DNA of 63,642 nucleotides from Asaia bogorensis (GTDB lineage Bacteria; Pseudomonadota; Alphaproteobacteria; Acetobacterales; Acetobacteraceae), in NCBI GenBank assembly GCA_943333505.2, contig CALQTN020000019.1:1-63642 (forward strand). The letters run 5' to 3'. Below the pieces are notes generated by a model. It did not search any database. It was not told the origin of the DNA and was given only the letters and a program-made list of their open reading frames with translations. The translations under genes were made by a program, and so were the position numbers. Each line of letters starts with the position of its first letter. Within the stretch, counting starts at the first letter, position 1. Shown here one piece after another: positions 46,277-53,797 of the stretch.

Positions 46277-47125
46277 TCAATCCGGCCGACGTCTCGCCAG
46301 CACCGCATTAAACCGCCCGAAGATCAAGCCGACACCCCAAAGTCCGCCGCAGGTCAGCACCACCGCCGGGCCGGCGGGAATATCGGCGTGGAACGAGATC
46401 AGCAGCCCGGCAATGGAGGCCAGGATGGCGATTGCCACCGCCGCTCCCACCATTCCCGCCAGGGTTTGTGCCCAATGTCGGGCGGCAATCGCAGGCAGCA
46501 TCATCAGCCCGACCGACATCAAGGTGCCAAGGGCTGCAAACCCGCCGACCACGCAGGTCACTACCAGCGCCATAAAGGCCAGATGCCAAATGCCGCCGCG
46601 CCCACCGATGGCATCGAGAAACCCCGGATCGAAGCTTTCCACAATCAACGGTCGCCAAATGAGCGCGAGGCCGAACAGGCAGATGCTCGCCGCGGCCGCC
46701 ATCAGAAAAAGTGCTGCGTCATCCACCGCCAGCACGCTGCCGAACAGCAAATGGGTCAGATCCACGCCACGGGTCATTGACACGATCGCCACGCCTGCCG
46801 CCAACGCCACCAGGGTCACCCCGGCCAGTTGGCTATCCTCCTGCCCCGCGGTTGCCCGCGCCAGCGCACCGGCCAGCAACGTGACCACCAGACCGGCGAT
46901 CAGCCCGCCAAGCCCCATTGCCGCCAGCCCGGCGCCGCCGAGCACCGCGCCCAGCGCAATGCCGGGCAGGATGCCGTGCTGGAGGACATCGGTGGTCAGG
47001 CTCATACGTCGTAACACCAGAAATACCCCGAGCGGCGGCCCGGCGAGCGAAAGAGCGAGGCAGCCCGCCAGCGCACGGCGCATGAAGCCGAGATCGAACG
47101 GCGCGAGCAGCAACGCCTCAATCAT
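46277..47125 (-). CDS. Zinc/manganese-type ABC transporter permease (ZnuB-like)
   Basis: A 282-residue ABC-3 family membrane protein with eight or so hydrophobic helices, the N-terminal ALAGCLALSLAGPPLGVFLVLRRMSLTTDVLQHGILPGIALG signature of metal permeases, and VDLTHLLFGSVLAVDDAALFL. It imports a divalent metal from the periplasm with the ATPase encoded upstream (4-nt overlap). A Zur box in front of the unit favours zinc. The binding protein (ZnuA) gene is not in the window. Confidence 0.9.
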   Translation of the reverse strand: MIEALLLAPFDLGFMRRALAGCLALSLAGPPLGVFLVLRRMSLTTDVLQHGILPGIALGAVLGGAGLAAMGLGGLIAGLVVTLLAGALARATAGQEDSQLAGVTLVALAAGVAIVSMTRGVDLTHLLFGSVLAVDDAALFLMAAAASICLFGLALIWRPLIVESFDPGFLDAIGGRGGIWHLAFMALVVTCVVGGFAALGTLMSVGLMMLPAIAARHWAQTLAGMVGAAVAIAILASIAGLLISFHADIPAGPAVVLTCGGLWGVGLIFGRFNAVLARRRPD

Positions 47126-47832
47126 GCCGCATCCAGCCAGGGGTCGATGGCAAGGCGCGCGGCGCGGCGGTTTTCAGCGGACAGCACGGCATCGGTCGGA
47201 CCCCAGGCAATCAGCCTGCGGGCCAACATGACGGTATTGGGGAACATCGCGCGCACCAGATCGACATCATGCAGCACCGCAATCACGGTGCGACCGGCGC
47301 GTTGCCAGTCGGTCAGCATATCGCGGAACACCGCTTCGGATGCCGCATCGACATTGGCGGTCGGTTCATCGAGCAGCAGCACCTCGGCGTCCTGCACCAG
47401 CATGCGTGCCCAGAGCAGGCGCTGGAACTGCCCGGCCGACAAGGTGCCGACCAGACGGCGGTCCAGCCCGGCGAGCCCAACCCGCACCAGGGCGGCGGCC
47501 ACCCTTGCCGCGGCATTCGTCGGCAAACCCGCAAAGGCGCCGATATGAGGGTAGGCACCAAGCGCCACCACATCGGCGCAATTGATCGGAAAGCTGCGTT
47601 CCATTCGGCCGGACTGCGGCAGCAATGCAATTTGGGTCCGGGTCAGCCCGGCTTTGGCGATGGTCCCTGATGCCAGCGGATGAACACCCGCGATGGCGCG
47701 CAGCAATGTGGTCTTGCCGGCACCGTTAGGGCCAATAATCGCGGTCAGGCTGCCAGGGGCGAATGCGCCCGACACGTTCTCAACCGCCGTCACCCCGCGA
47801 TATTGGCAGGTTACGTGGGAGAGCGTGATCAT
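47122..47832 (-). CDS. Zinc-type ABC transporter ATPase (ZnuC-like)
   Basis: A 236-residue ATPase with Walker A GPNGAGKTT (34-42), the signature LSAGQFQRLLWARML, Walker B VLLLDEPTANVD and the switch His in VIAVLHDVDLV. The ATG at 47832 is preferred over an upstream GTG because it overlaps the stop of a small ORF by ATGA, which implies translational coupling, and because it matches the family N-terminus. LSAGQ instead of LSGGQ is common in metal ABC ATPases. Confidence 0.9.
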   Translation of the reverse strand: MITLSHVTCQYRGVTAVENVSGAFAPGSLTAIIGPNGAGKTTLLRAIAGVHPLASGTIAKAGLTRTQIALLPQSGRMERSFPINCADVVALGAYPHIGAFAGLPTNAAARVAAALVRVGLAGLDRRLVGTLSAGQFQRLLWARMLVQDAEVLLLDEPTANVDAASEAVFRDMLTDWQRAGRTVIAVLHDVDLVRAMFPNTVMLARRLIAWGPTDAVLSAENRRAARLAIDPWLDAA

Positions 47833-47933
47833 CGCGCCCACAGCACGACCAGCCAGATCGCGGCGACCAGCGTAGCGGCTAAGGCAAGCCGGCCGGCCAG
47901 GCCGCCAGATAAAGCGAGAGGCATCAGGTGCAT
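47829..47933 (-). CDS. 34-residue single-TM protein coupled to znuC
   Basis: A 35-codon frame beginning MHLMPLALSGG. It has one predicted membrane helix (LALAATLVAAIWLVVLW) and ends WAR. Its TGA overlaps the znuC ATG (ATGA). The ATG lies only 3 nt downstream of a perfect Zur-type palindrome and has no Shine-Dalgarno sequence, so it would have to be read from a leaderless or nearly leaderless mRNA. Its position, hydrophobic character and stop-start overlap support it being real. I know no family name for it. Confidence 0.55.
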   Translation of the reverse strand: MHLMPLALSGGLAGRLALAATLVAAIWLVVLWAR

Positions 47934-47936
47934 TGG

Positions 47937-47949
47937 GTTATACTATAAC
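47937..47949. promoter_or_regulatory. Zur box
   Basis: GTTATACTATAAC is a perfect 13-nt inverted repeat (GTTATA-C-TATAAC), which agrees with the alphaproteobacterial Zur operator core TGTTATANTATAACA; the right flank also matches (ACA). It overlaps the presumed -10 region of the minus-strand znu unit, so zinc-bound Zur would block transcription. The plus-strand response regulator gene starts 100 bp away on the other side. Confidence 0.8.
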
Positions 47950-48049
47950 ATTCCATTCCTGTCGGCAAACCTGGTGCCCCCTAGACCTGTCGGATCCTGT
48001 AAGGTTGCCGCAAGCCTGGCCTGCCAATCTGCCGCAAGGGAGCCCTATA

Positions 48050-48721
48050 ATGCGCTTACTCGTTGTCGAGGATGAACCGGACCTCGCGGGATTATTGGGC
48101 CAGGCACTGGGTCGGGGTGGTTTTGCCTGCGACATCGCCGGCAGTGTTGCAGAGGCAACTGCGTTTTTGCGCCTCGCTACCTATCACGCCATCGTGCTCG
48201 ATCTTGGCTTGCCGGATGGCAGCGGGATGGCGGTTCTGAGCGGTTTGCGTCGCGCGCGCAGCACTCTACCGGTATTGATCCTGACCGCCCGAGACGCGCC
48301 CGAGGATCGGGTGCGCGGTCTTGATTCCGGTGCGGACGACTACCTCATCAAGCCGTTTCACCTGGATGAGCTGATTTCCCGCATCCGCGCCCTGTTGCGC
48401 CGCCCCAATGCCTTGCTGGATGTTGAATTACGGCTCGCCAATCTAGTGCTGCGGACGACAACCCGGGAAGTCGAAGTCGCCGACGTCCAGGTAGAATTGT
48501 CGCGGCGTGAAACATCCCTGCTCGAAATGCTGCTGCGCCGGCAGGGTCATGTGGTTCCGCGGGAAACCATCGAGGATGGGTTGAACGGGTTCGACAACCC
48601 GATCACCCCCAACGCGGTGGAAGTTCTGGTGCATCGGTTACGACGGCGTTTGCAGGAATGTGGTGCGACGGCGGCAGTGCACACGATCCGAGGCGTCGGC
48701 TACATTCTGGTGGCGACTTAG
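48050..48721 (+). CDS. OmpR-family response regulator
   Basis: A 223-residue two-domain regulator with AAGGGAG before the ATG (MRLLVVEDEPDLAGLL). The receiver has the acidic pair E7/D8, phosphoacceptor Asp51 in VLDLGLPDGSG, Thr79 in LTARD and Lys101 in LIKPF. The C-terminal winged helix shows RETSLLEMLLRRQGHVVPRE and NAVEVLVHRLRRRL. It is cotranscribed with the histidine kinase gene, whose ATG directly follows its stop. Confidence 0.95.
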   Translation: MRLLVVEDEPDLAGLLGQALGRGGFACDIAGSVAEATAFLRLATYHAIVLDLGLPDGSGMAVLSGLRRARSTLPVLILTARDAPEDRVRGLDSGADDYLIKPFHLDELISRIRALLRRPNALLDVELRLANLVLRTTTREVEVADVQVELSRRETSLLEMLLRRQGHVVPRETIEDGLNGFDNPITPNAVEVLVHRLRRRLQECGATAAVHTIRGVGYILVAT

Positions 48722-50089
48722 ATGACCGAGCAATGGTTTCTCACCCGCCGCCTGGCGTGGCGGCTATCGGTGGTGATGCTTGGTGCGATGGCACTGGCGG
48801 CCAGCGCAGTCGCCTGGCGTACCGTCGCCACCATCAGCTCGGTGGATGACACCGCCTTGCGAAGTCAGGTGCGACTGATCGAAGGACAGCTTGTCCCGGG
48901 TGCTGACGGCCAGCCGGTATTGAAGCTTGCAGATCAGCTTGCGGCCGTGTTCAAGGCCGACGACGGGGACAGCCTGTTCATCATCTATGACGGGGCCGGC
49001 AAGGCCGTCATTGCATCCGCCCCAGATGCGGCCGCCACCATCGCGCCCTTCCTGCCGCCGGACACAGGGGTCGGCTATTTTCGGGTGCCGGGGACGCCGT
49101 CCGCGCCCAGCGGATTGCTGGGTTTTGTCGAAACTGTCGGCGATTGGCGCGTCGTAGTGGCCCAGGCCAATGAGCAGTCCGAGGCCCTGGTCGCCAGTTT
49201 GCTCCATGATTTCCTTTTGAGCGTGGTTTGGCTGCTGTTGCCGATCGGCGGAGCGACGGTGCTGATCGGTGTGCTCACTATTCGCCATGGCTTGCGTCCA
49301 TTGCACCAAGTGTCTGATGCGGCGCAGAAGGTTGGCCCGAACCAAATCGGCGTGCGTCTTCCTTTCAGTGGCCTGCCGGGCGAAATATTGCCCCTGGTCG
49401 CCGCGATCAATCATGCTCTCGCCCGTCTCGAGCAGGCCCTCACCGCCCAGCGTCGCTTTGTGGATGCCGCAGCACACGGTTTGCGAACTCCGCTCGCGGT
49501 GCTCACCGCCCGCATCGACGCCATGGGCGACGCCGCGCCGGCGGGTGATTTGCGTGCCGACGCCGACCGCCTCACCAGGCTGGTCGGGCAAATGCTCACC
49601 ATGGCGCGTCTGGAGGAGCTTCCGCTCGATCGGAGTGCGACGTTGAGGTTGCGTGATGTCGCCATCGAGGCGATTTCCGCGGTAGCCCCCCTGGCGATTC
49701 GCCAGGGGGTCGAACTGGCGCTGATCGAACCCACGCCGCTCGCGCCCGTGGTCGGCAACCGCGCCGCGCTGGTAACTGCGTTGACCAATCTGCTCGACAA
49801 CGCGCTGGGATTTGCCCCGCCGGGTAGTGCCGTTGAAGTCGTGCTGTCCGCACCGGCGCGGATGGAGGTTCGCGACCGTGGGCCGGGCGTGGCGCCGGAA
49901 GACCGTCCAACGATCTTTGATCGCTTCGAGCGTGGCCGCGGTGCCAGACCTGGCGGCTCGGGACTTGGACTGGCAATCGTGGCTGAAATCGCCAACGCCC
50001 ATGGCGGTTCGGTCGCTGTCAGCGGGCGTGATGGCGGAGGGGCGGTGTTCACAATCACGCTGGCCGTGAACGCCGCCCCACCCAATTAG
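48722..50089 (+). CDS. Sensor histidine kinase
   Basis: A 455-residue membrane kinase: TM1 (about 14-34), a periplasmic sensor domain of about 125 residues, TM2 (about 163-187), HAMP, dimerisation helix with His252, then the ATPase domain with the N box TNLLDNAL, G1 DRGPGVAPEDR, F box FDRFER and G2 GGSGLGLAIV. The H box reads AAHGLRTPL; the residue after the phosphorylated His is Gly, where almost all relatives have Glu or Gln. The gene overlaps by 4 nt, tail to tail, with the cytochrome b561 gene, a possible redox target or partner. Confidence 0.93.
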   Translation: MTEQWFLTRRLAWRLSVVMLGAMALAASAVAWRTVATISSVDDTALRSQVRLIEGQLVPGADGQPVLKLADQLAAVFKADDGDSLFIIYDGAGKAVIASAPDAAATIAPFLPPDTGVGYFRVPGTPSAPSGLLGFVETVGDWRVVVAQANEQSEALVASLLHDFLLSVVWLLLPIGGATVLIGVLTIRHGLRPLHQVSDAAQKVGPNQIGVRLPFSGLPGEILPLVAAINHALARLEQALTAQRRFVDAAAHGLRTPLAVLTARIDAMGDAAPAGDLRADADRLTRLVGQMLTMARLEELPLDRSATLRLRDVAIEAISAVAPLAIRQGVELALIEPTPLAPVVGNRAALVTALTNLLDNALGFAPPGSAVEVVLSAPARMEVRDRGPGVAPEDRPTIFDRFERGRGARPGGSGLGLAIVAEIANAHGGSVAVSGRDGGGAVFTITLAVNAAPPN

Positions 50090-50640
50090 CGGGGGTGATC
50101 CGACCCGGACGCGGCTTTGCGGCCGGTTATCATCGCTCGCACCAGATTTTCACGATGCGCCAGGCTCGACAACACCACTGCCAGAACATGCACGACCACC
50201 AATCCCAGCATCAGATTGGCGGAAATTTCGTGAACCTCCTCGACCCATTCCACACCGAACCAACGATCAGTGGCAGACATCCAGCCACTCGCCCCGGTCG
50301 CGATCAACAGGGTCAGCAGCGCAATGATCATCGCGCCACCAGCCGGGTTATGGCCCAAATGGCGCGGCGCGTGGCCGCGTCCAAGCAGGCGAAGATAGGT
50401 GAGCACGGCTGTCGGTCCCGCGACGAAACTGCTGAAGCGGGCGTTCAGGGTTCCGACAAAGCCCCAGATGATGCGGGCAATGGTGAGCGCCAGCAGGGCA
50501 TATCCGACCGGTTCATGGAGGAATTTCACCTCCGGGGACAGGAAGGCGGTGGCGAATAACGCCACCGTCGCCCAGTGAAAACACCGAACGAAGCGGTCCC
50601 AGACCGGAACCTCCGTTGCGTCGGTATCTCGGGTCGTCAT
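50086..50640 (-). CDS. Cytochrome b561-family membrane protein
   Basis: A 184-residue di-heme-type cytochrome b561 with four TM helices. Heme-ligand His candidates are in RCFHWATVALF, FLHEPVGYALL, EVHEISANLML and VVVHVLAVV. The start MTTRDTDATEVPVWDR replaces an upstream in-frame extension that lacks an RBS. It carries electrons across the inner membrane, for example to a soluble periplasmic acceptor. It lies 4 bp downstream of a PepSY gene on the same strand, a common pairing next to two-component systems. Confidence 0.9.
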   Translation of the reverse strand: MTTRDTDATEVPVWDRFVRCFHWATVALFATAFLSPEVKFLHEPVGYALLALTIARIIWGFVGTLNARFSSFVAGPTAVLTYLRLLGRGHAPRHLGHNPAGGAMIIALLTLLIATGASGWMSATDRWFGVEWVEEVHEISANLMLGLVVVHVLAVVLSSLAHRENLVRAMITGRKAASGSDHPR

Positions 50641-50644
50641 ATTT

Positions 50645-50920
50645 TTACTCGACCCGCATGATTTCACCGGTCGATCCGTGCAGTTCCAGCTCAAAACGGC
50701 GGCCCTTGCTGTCGATGCCTCTGGCTTCATAGCAACCGTTGTGGCTGGTCACGCTGCGAACCTGGGTATAGCCGCGATCCTGCAGGATTTTGATGATGGC
50801 TTCCTTGGTCATCATCGGCCCAGTCAGTGTGCAGGTTTCCTCGGCCATCGCGACCGGTGCTGCGAGCAGAACTGCCAAAGCCGCGACCTGGGCGATACGG
50901 GTAGTGATTGAGCGGCACAT
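50645..50920 (-). CDS. Small periplasmic PepSY-domain protein
   Basis: A 91-residue protein with AAGGAG before the ATG, a signal peptide (VAALAVLLAAPVAMA) and a single PepSY domain (MTKEAIIKILQDRGYTQVRSVTSHNGCYEARGIDSKGRRFELELHGSTGEIM). Two Cys residues (ETCTL and NGCYE) could form a disulfide. Genes of this type commonly neighbour cytochrome b561 and OmpR-type two-component systems. It is the first gene of the two-gene unit with the cytochrome. Confidence 0.85.
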   Translation of the reverse strand: MCRSITTRIAQVAALAVLLAAPVAMAEETCTLTGPMMTKEAIIKILQDRGYTQVRSVTSHNGCYEARGIDSKGRRFELELHGSTGEIMRVE

Positions 50921-51031
50921 CGATATGTCTCCTTGAGGGTTTCGACATGACCGAAACTGCCCGACCAAGCTTACGCACGCCTTACGCCCCCCCCCCTGAA
51001 CGCAGAAAAATCATTGTGCTATGCAAGGATC

Positions 51032-52297
51032 ATGTCCAACACCGACCGCCTTGCCCGCCGCCGCCTTGCCCGCCATCGTGCGGTCGCCTCTGGCCTTGTT
51101 GTCGTCATGGCCGGAGTGACGCTCGCCACCTACGCCATGCCGCCCGGTTTCTGGACCGACTTGCTGCAAGCTGCGGCGAAGGCCGGGTTTGTTGGCGGGA
51201 TAGCCGACTGGTTCGCGGTGACGGCGCTGTTTCGCCATCCCCTCGGGCTGCCGATCCCGCATACCGCGATCATCGCGCGCGAACAGGGAAAGTTGGGCCG
51301 GGCGCTGGGCCGCTTTGTCGCCGACCATGTTTTCACCCAGGCCGATGTCGCGCGAATGCTGGGTCGGCTCGATCTGGCCGGGATTGTCGCCCGGTTTCTG
51401 TCGGACCCGGCATCGACCCGTCCGGCCGCCGAAGCACTGGCCGGCACCTTGCCGCGCCTGCTGGCCACCATTGAGGACGGACGCGCCCGCAAGGTGATGA
51501 CGCGGATTTTGCCGCGCGTGCTGGGCGGTCCGGAAGCCGGACGGGTGGTTGCGCGGGCGTTGCGCCAGTTGATGGAAGGCGGCCGACACCAGGAAGTGTT
51601 CGGCTATGTGCTCGGTCAGTTCAAGACTTTGCTGGCGACGCGTGAAGAAGCGCTGCGCCATGCGATCGAGGAACGGGTGCGCGAACAGGGCGGCCGGCTG
51701 GTGGGCTGGGCGCTGGGGGCCTCGATTGCCAAGCGCGCGCTCGCGGTGATTACCACCGAGTTGGATAAGATCGAGCCGGACGGATCGGAACTACGCGACG
51801 CCTTCGATGAATGGATGCGGCGCGAGATTGCCCGGATAGAGGCCGATCCCGCCCGCGCCGCCGAACTTGGGGCGGCGGTGCGGACGGTGCTTGGGCATGA
51901 AAGCGTGAAGACCTGGTTCTGGGATGTGTGGTCGCGCTTGCGGCTAGCCCTGGAGGCCGATGCCGCCAAACCGAACGGGCGGACAGTGGCGTTCCTCGCC
52001 GAGGCATTGGGCAATCTTGGCGACATGCTGCGCAGCGATCCGGCCGCCCATGCCCGTCTGCAGCGCGCCGCTGAGGGGGTTGCATCCGGGTTCCTGCCAG
52101 CCGCCCAGGCGCAGCTCGCCGATTTCATCGCCGAGGTGGTGGATCGCTGGGATAGCGCGACGTTGGTGGAACGGCTGGAATTGCGGTTGGGGCCGGATCT
52201 GCAATATGTCCGCATCAACGGCACGCTGGTGGGGTTTCTGGTGGGTGGGCTGGTCTATCTCGCACTCAATGCCATATTCGGCCATGTGAGTTTTTGA
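51032..52297 (+). CDS. DUF445 family membrane-associated protein
   Basis: A 421-residue DUF445 protein. The start MSNTDRLARRRLARHR has AAGGA at good distance. It has an N-terminal TM helix (AVASGLVVVMAGVTLATYA), the family hallmark FVGGIADWFAVTALFRHPLGLPIPHTAIIARE, a long helical middle and a C-terminal TM segment (FLVGGLVYLALNAIFG). The function of DUF445 is unknown. It is divergent from the PepSY gene. A run of nine C residues (50988-50996) lies between the starts. Confidence 0.88.
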   Translation: MSNTDRLARRRLARHRAVASGLVVVMAGVTLATYAMPPGFWTDLLQAAAKAGFVGGIADWFAVTALFRHPLGLPIPHTAIIAREQGKLGRALGRFVADHVFTQADVARMLGRLDLAGIVARFLSDPASTRPAAEALAGTLPRLLATIEDGRARKVMTRILPRVLGGPEAGRVVARALRQLMEGGRHQEVFGYVLGQFKTLLATREEALRHAIEERVREQGGRLVGWALGASIAKRALAVITTELDKIEPDGSELRDAFDEWMRREIARIEADPARAAELGAAVRTVLGHESVKTWFWDVWSRLRLALEADAAKPNGRTVAFLAEALGNLGDMLRSDPAAHARLQRAAEGVASGFLPAAQAQLADFIAEVVDRWDSATLVERLELRLGPDLQYVRINGTLVGFLVGGLVYLALNAIFGHVSF

Positions 52298-52311
52298 CCC
52301 AAGGTACCCAA

Positions 52312-53319
52312 ATGCGGCTTTCTGTCCTCGACCAATCCACCGTTGTCAGCGGCCGATCCCCTGACGTGTCCATCCGCGAGTCGCTGGCGTTGGCCCAGCA
52401 CGCCGAGGCCCTGGGCTATCATCGCTACTGGTGCGCCGAGCATCACAATTCGGCCTCGATCGCCGGATCGGCGCCGGAAATCCTGATCGCGGCGATCGCG
52501 GCCACCACCAGCCGCATTCGGGTGGGCAGCGCGGGGGTGATGCTGCCGCATTATTCGGCGTTGAAGGTGGCGGAACAGTTCCGCGTGCTCGACGCGATCG
52601 CGCCAGGGCGGATTGATCTTGGGTTGGGCCGTGCGCCGGGATCGGACGGGTTGACCGCCTATGCGCTCAATCCCAACGCGGCGACGGCGTCGGATCAGTT
52701 TCCCGCCCAGGTGCGCGATCTGCTGGCCTGGCTCGCCGGCGAAAAACTGGTCGAGCGGCACCCGTTCCGCGACATCAGCGCCCAGCCGCAAGGGCCAAAT
52801 CTGCCCGAGGTGTGGATCCTCGGCAGTTCCGATTTCGGCGCCCAGGTCGCTGCGCATTTTGGGCTGCCGCATTGTTTTGCCTATTTTATTTCCGAAGGGC
52901 GTGGCGCCAATGAGGCTTTGGCGCTTTATCACGAGGGTTACCAGCCCAGCCCGCGCCATCCGGTGGCGCAGGGGGCGATCTGTGTCTGGGCGCTGGCGGC
53001 GGAAACGATGGACGAGGCCGAGCGGCTGTTTTCGAGCCGGGCTTTGGCCCGGATATGGCGCGATCGCGGGATTTTCGCGGCGTTGCCATCGCCCGAGGAA
53101 GCGCAGGCCTATGATTACTCAGATGCCGAACGGGCCAAGCTGGAGAAATTGCGTGAGCGCAGTTTTTACGGGACGCCGGATGTTGTCGGCAAGAAACTAC
53201 GTGCGCTCGCCGATGAGGTCGGGGTGGCCGAAATGGCGGTGCTATCGACGGCGCACGACCCGGTAGCGCGGCGGCATAGCTACACGTTGCTGGCGCACGA
53301 ATTTGGCCTTCAAGGTTAG
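52312..53319 (+). CDS. LLM-class flavin-dependent oxidoreductase (luciferase-like)
   Basis: A 335-residue TIM-barrel F420/FMN-type oxidoreductase of the bacterial luciferase family: MRLSVLDQSTVVSG, ALGYHRYWCAEHHNSASIAGSAPEI, IRVGSAGVMLPHYSALKVAEQF and IDLGLGRAPGSD. This resembles the group annotated MsnO8-like. The ATG at 52312 is chosen because AAGG precedes it; an earlier TTG would overlap the DUF445 stop. Its TAG stop is the first three bases of a TAGA-bounded repeat. Substrate unknown. Confidence 0.88.
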   Translation: MRLSVLDQSTVVSGRSPDVSIRESLALAQHAEALGYHRYWCAEHHNSASIAGSAPEILIAAIAATTSRIRVGSAGVMLPHYSALKVAEQFRVLDAIAPGRIDLGLGRAPGSDGLTAYALNPNAATASDQFPAQVRDLLAWLAGEKLVERHPFRDISAQPQGPNLPEVWILGSSDFGAQVAAHFGLPHCFAYFISEGRGANEALALYHEGYQPSPRHPVAQGAICVWALAAETMDEAERLFSSRALARIWRDRGIFAALPSPEEAQAYDYSDAERAKLEKLRERSFYGTPDVVGKKLRALADEVGVAEMAVLSTAHDPVARRHSYTLLAHEFGLQG

Positions 53320-53486
53320 AGCGTGATCCTTTGAAGTTGAATCAGCAGACACGCTCTAAGGTCTTGTTTTCACGATCATCTTTATCCGTCCAATCGCAAC
53401 CGATTGAACGAATGATGATCTAGAGTCTTGTTTTCACGATCATCTTTATCCGTCCAATCGCAGCCGATTGAACGAATGATGATCTA
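53317..53486. repeat. TAGA-bounded repeat, family G, with tandem duplication
   Basis: 170 nt made of the 42-nt module (53317-53358, TAGAGCGTGATCC...GACACGCTCTA) and two 64-nt modules (53359-53422 and 53423-53486), which differ from each other at only a few positions. The left TAG is the stop codon of the LLM gene; the right CTA is the minus-strand TAG stop of the convergent small membrane gene. The unit at 22332-22437 is the same element with one 64-nt module. Confidence 0.9.
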
Positions 53487-53750
53487 ACGGCTGGTGCGGC
53501 GGCGGAAAATATACCAGCGCAGCGCCAGATAACCGATCACGCGGGCGAGGAGCAGGAACGGCAGCAACAACAGGGTGAACCATAGCAGCAGGCCAATGAT
53601 CAGGATCGCGACCGTGAGGCCTGCGAGCCGGAGCGCCCAGCCGATCATGCGGTCAGTCCAAGGGCGCGGCGGCGGCGTGACGAATTCGCCATCGGGCGTC
53701 ATGTCCAAGGTGCGGTCGTCGGAAACCTGGCGCTGGATCACGATTTTCAT
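53484..53750 (-). CDS. Small membrane protein, hypothetical
   Basis: An 88-residue protein starting MKIVIQRQVSDDRTLDM, with GGAG just before the ATG. A short polar N-terminus (about 45 residues, with a TPPPRP stretch) leads to one long or two tightly packed hydrophobic helices (LAGLTVAILIIGLLLWFTLLLLPFLLLARVIGYLAL) and a basic tail (RRRTSR). I recognise no family. It converges with the LLM gene, and its TAG stop is donated by the repeat between them. Confidence 0.65.
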   Translation of the reverse strand: MKIVIQRQVSDDRTLDMTPDGEFVTPPPRPWTDRMIGWALRLAGLTVAILIIGLLLWFTLLLLPFLLLARVIGYLALRWYIFRRRTSR

Positions 53751-53797
53751 GCTCCATGAGGTGGCGCAGCCGCCTGCGCGGGTCAAGCCCTGGTAGA

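Noticed and set aside
48764-50002. 412-codon minus-strand frame
   Set aside because: Antisense to the histidine kinase gene, which shows all kinase boxes.
53317-53486. Tandem units considered as a CRISPR array
   Set aside because: Two contiguous 64-nt copies without spacers, and matching a dispersed palindromic element; no cas genes are present.
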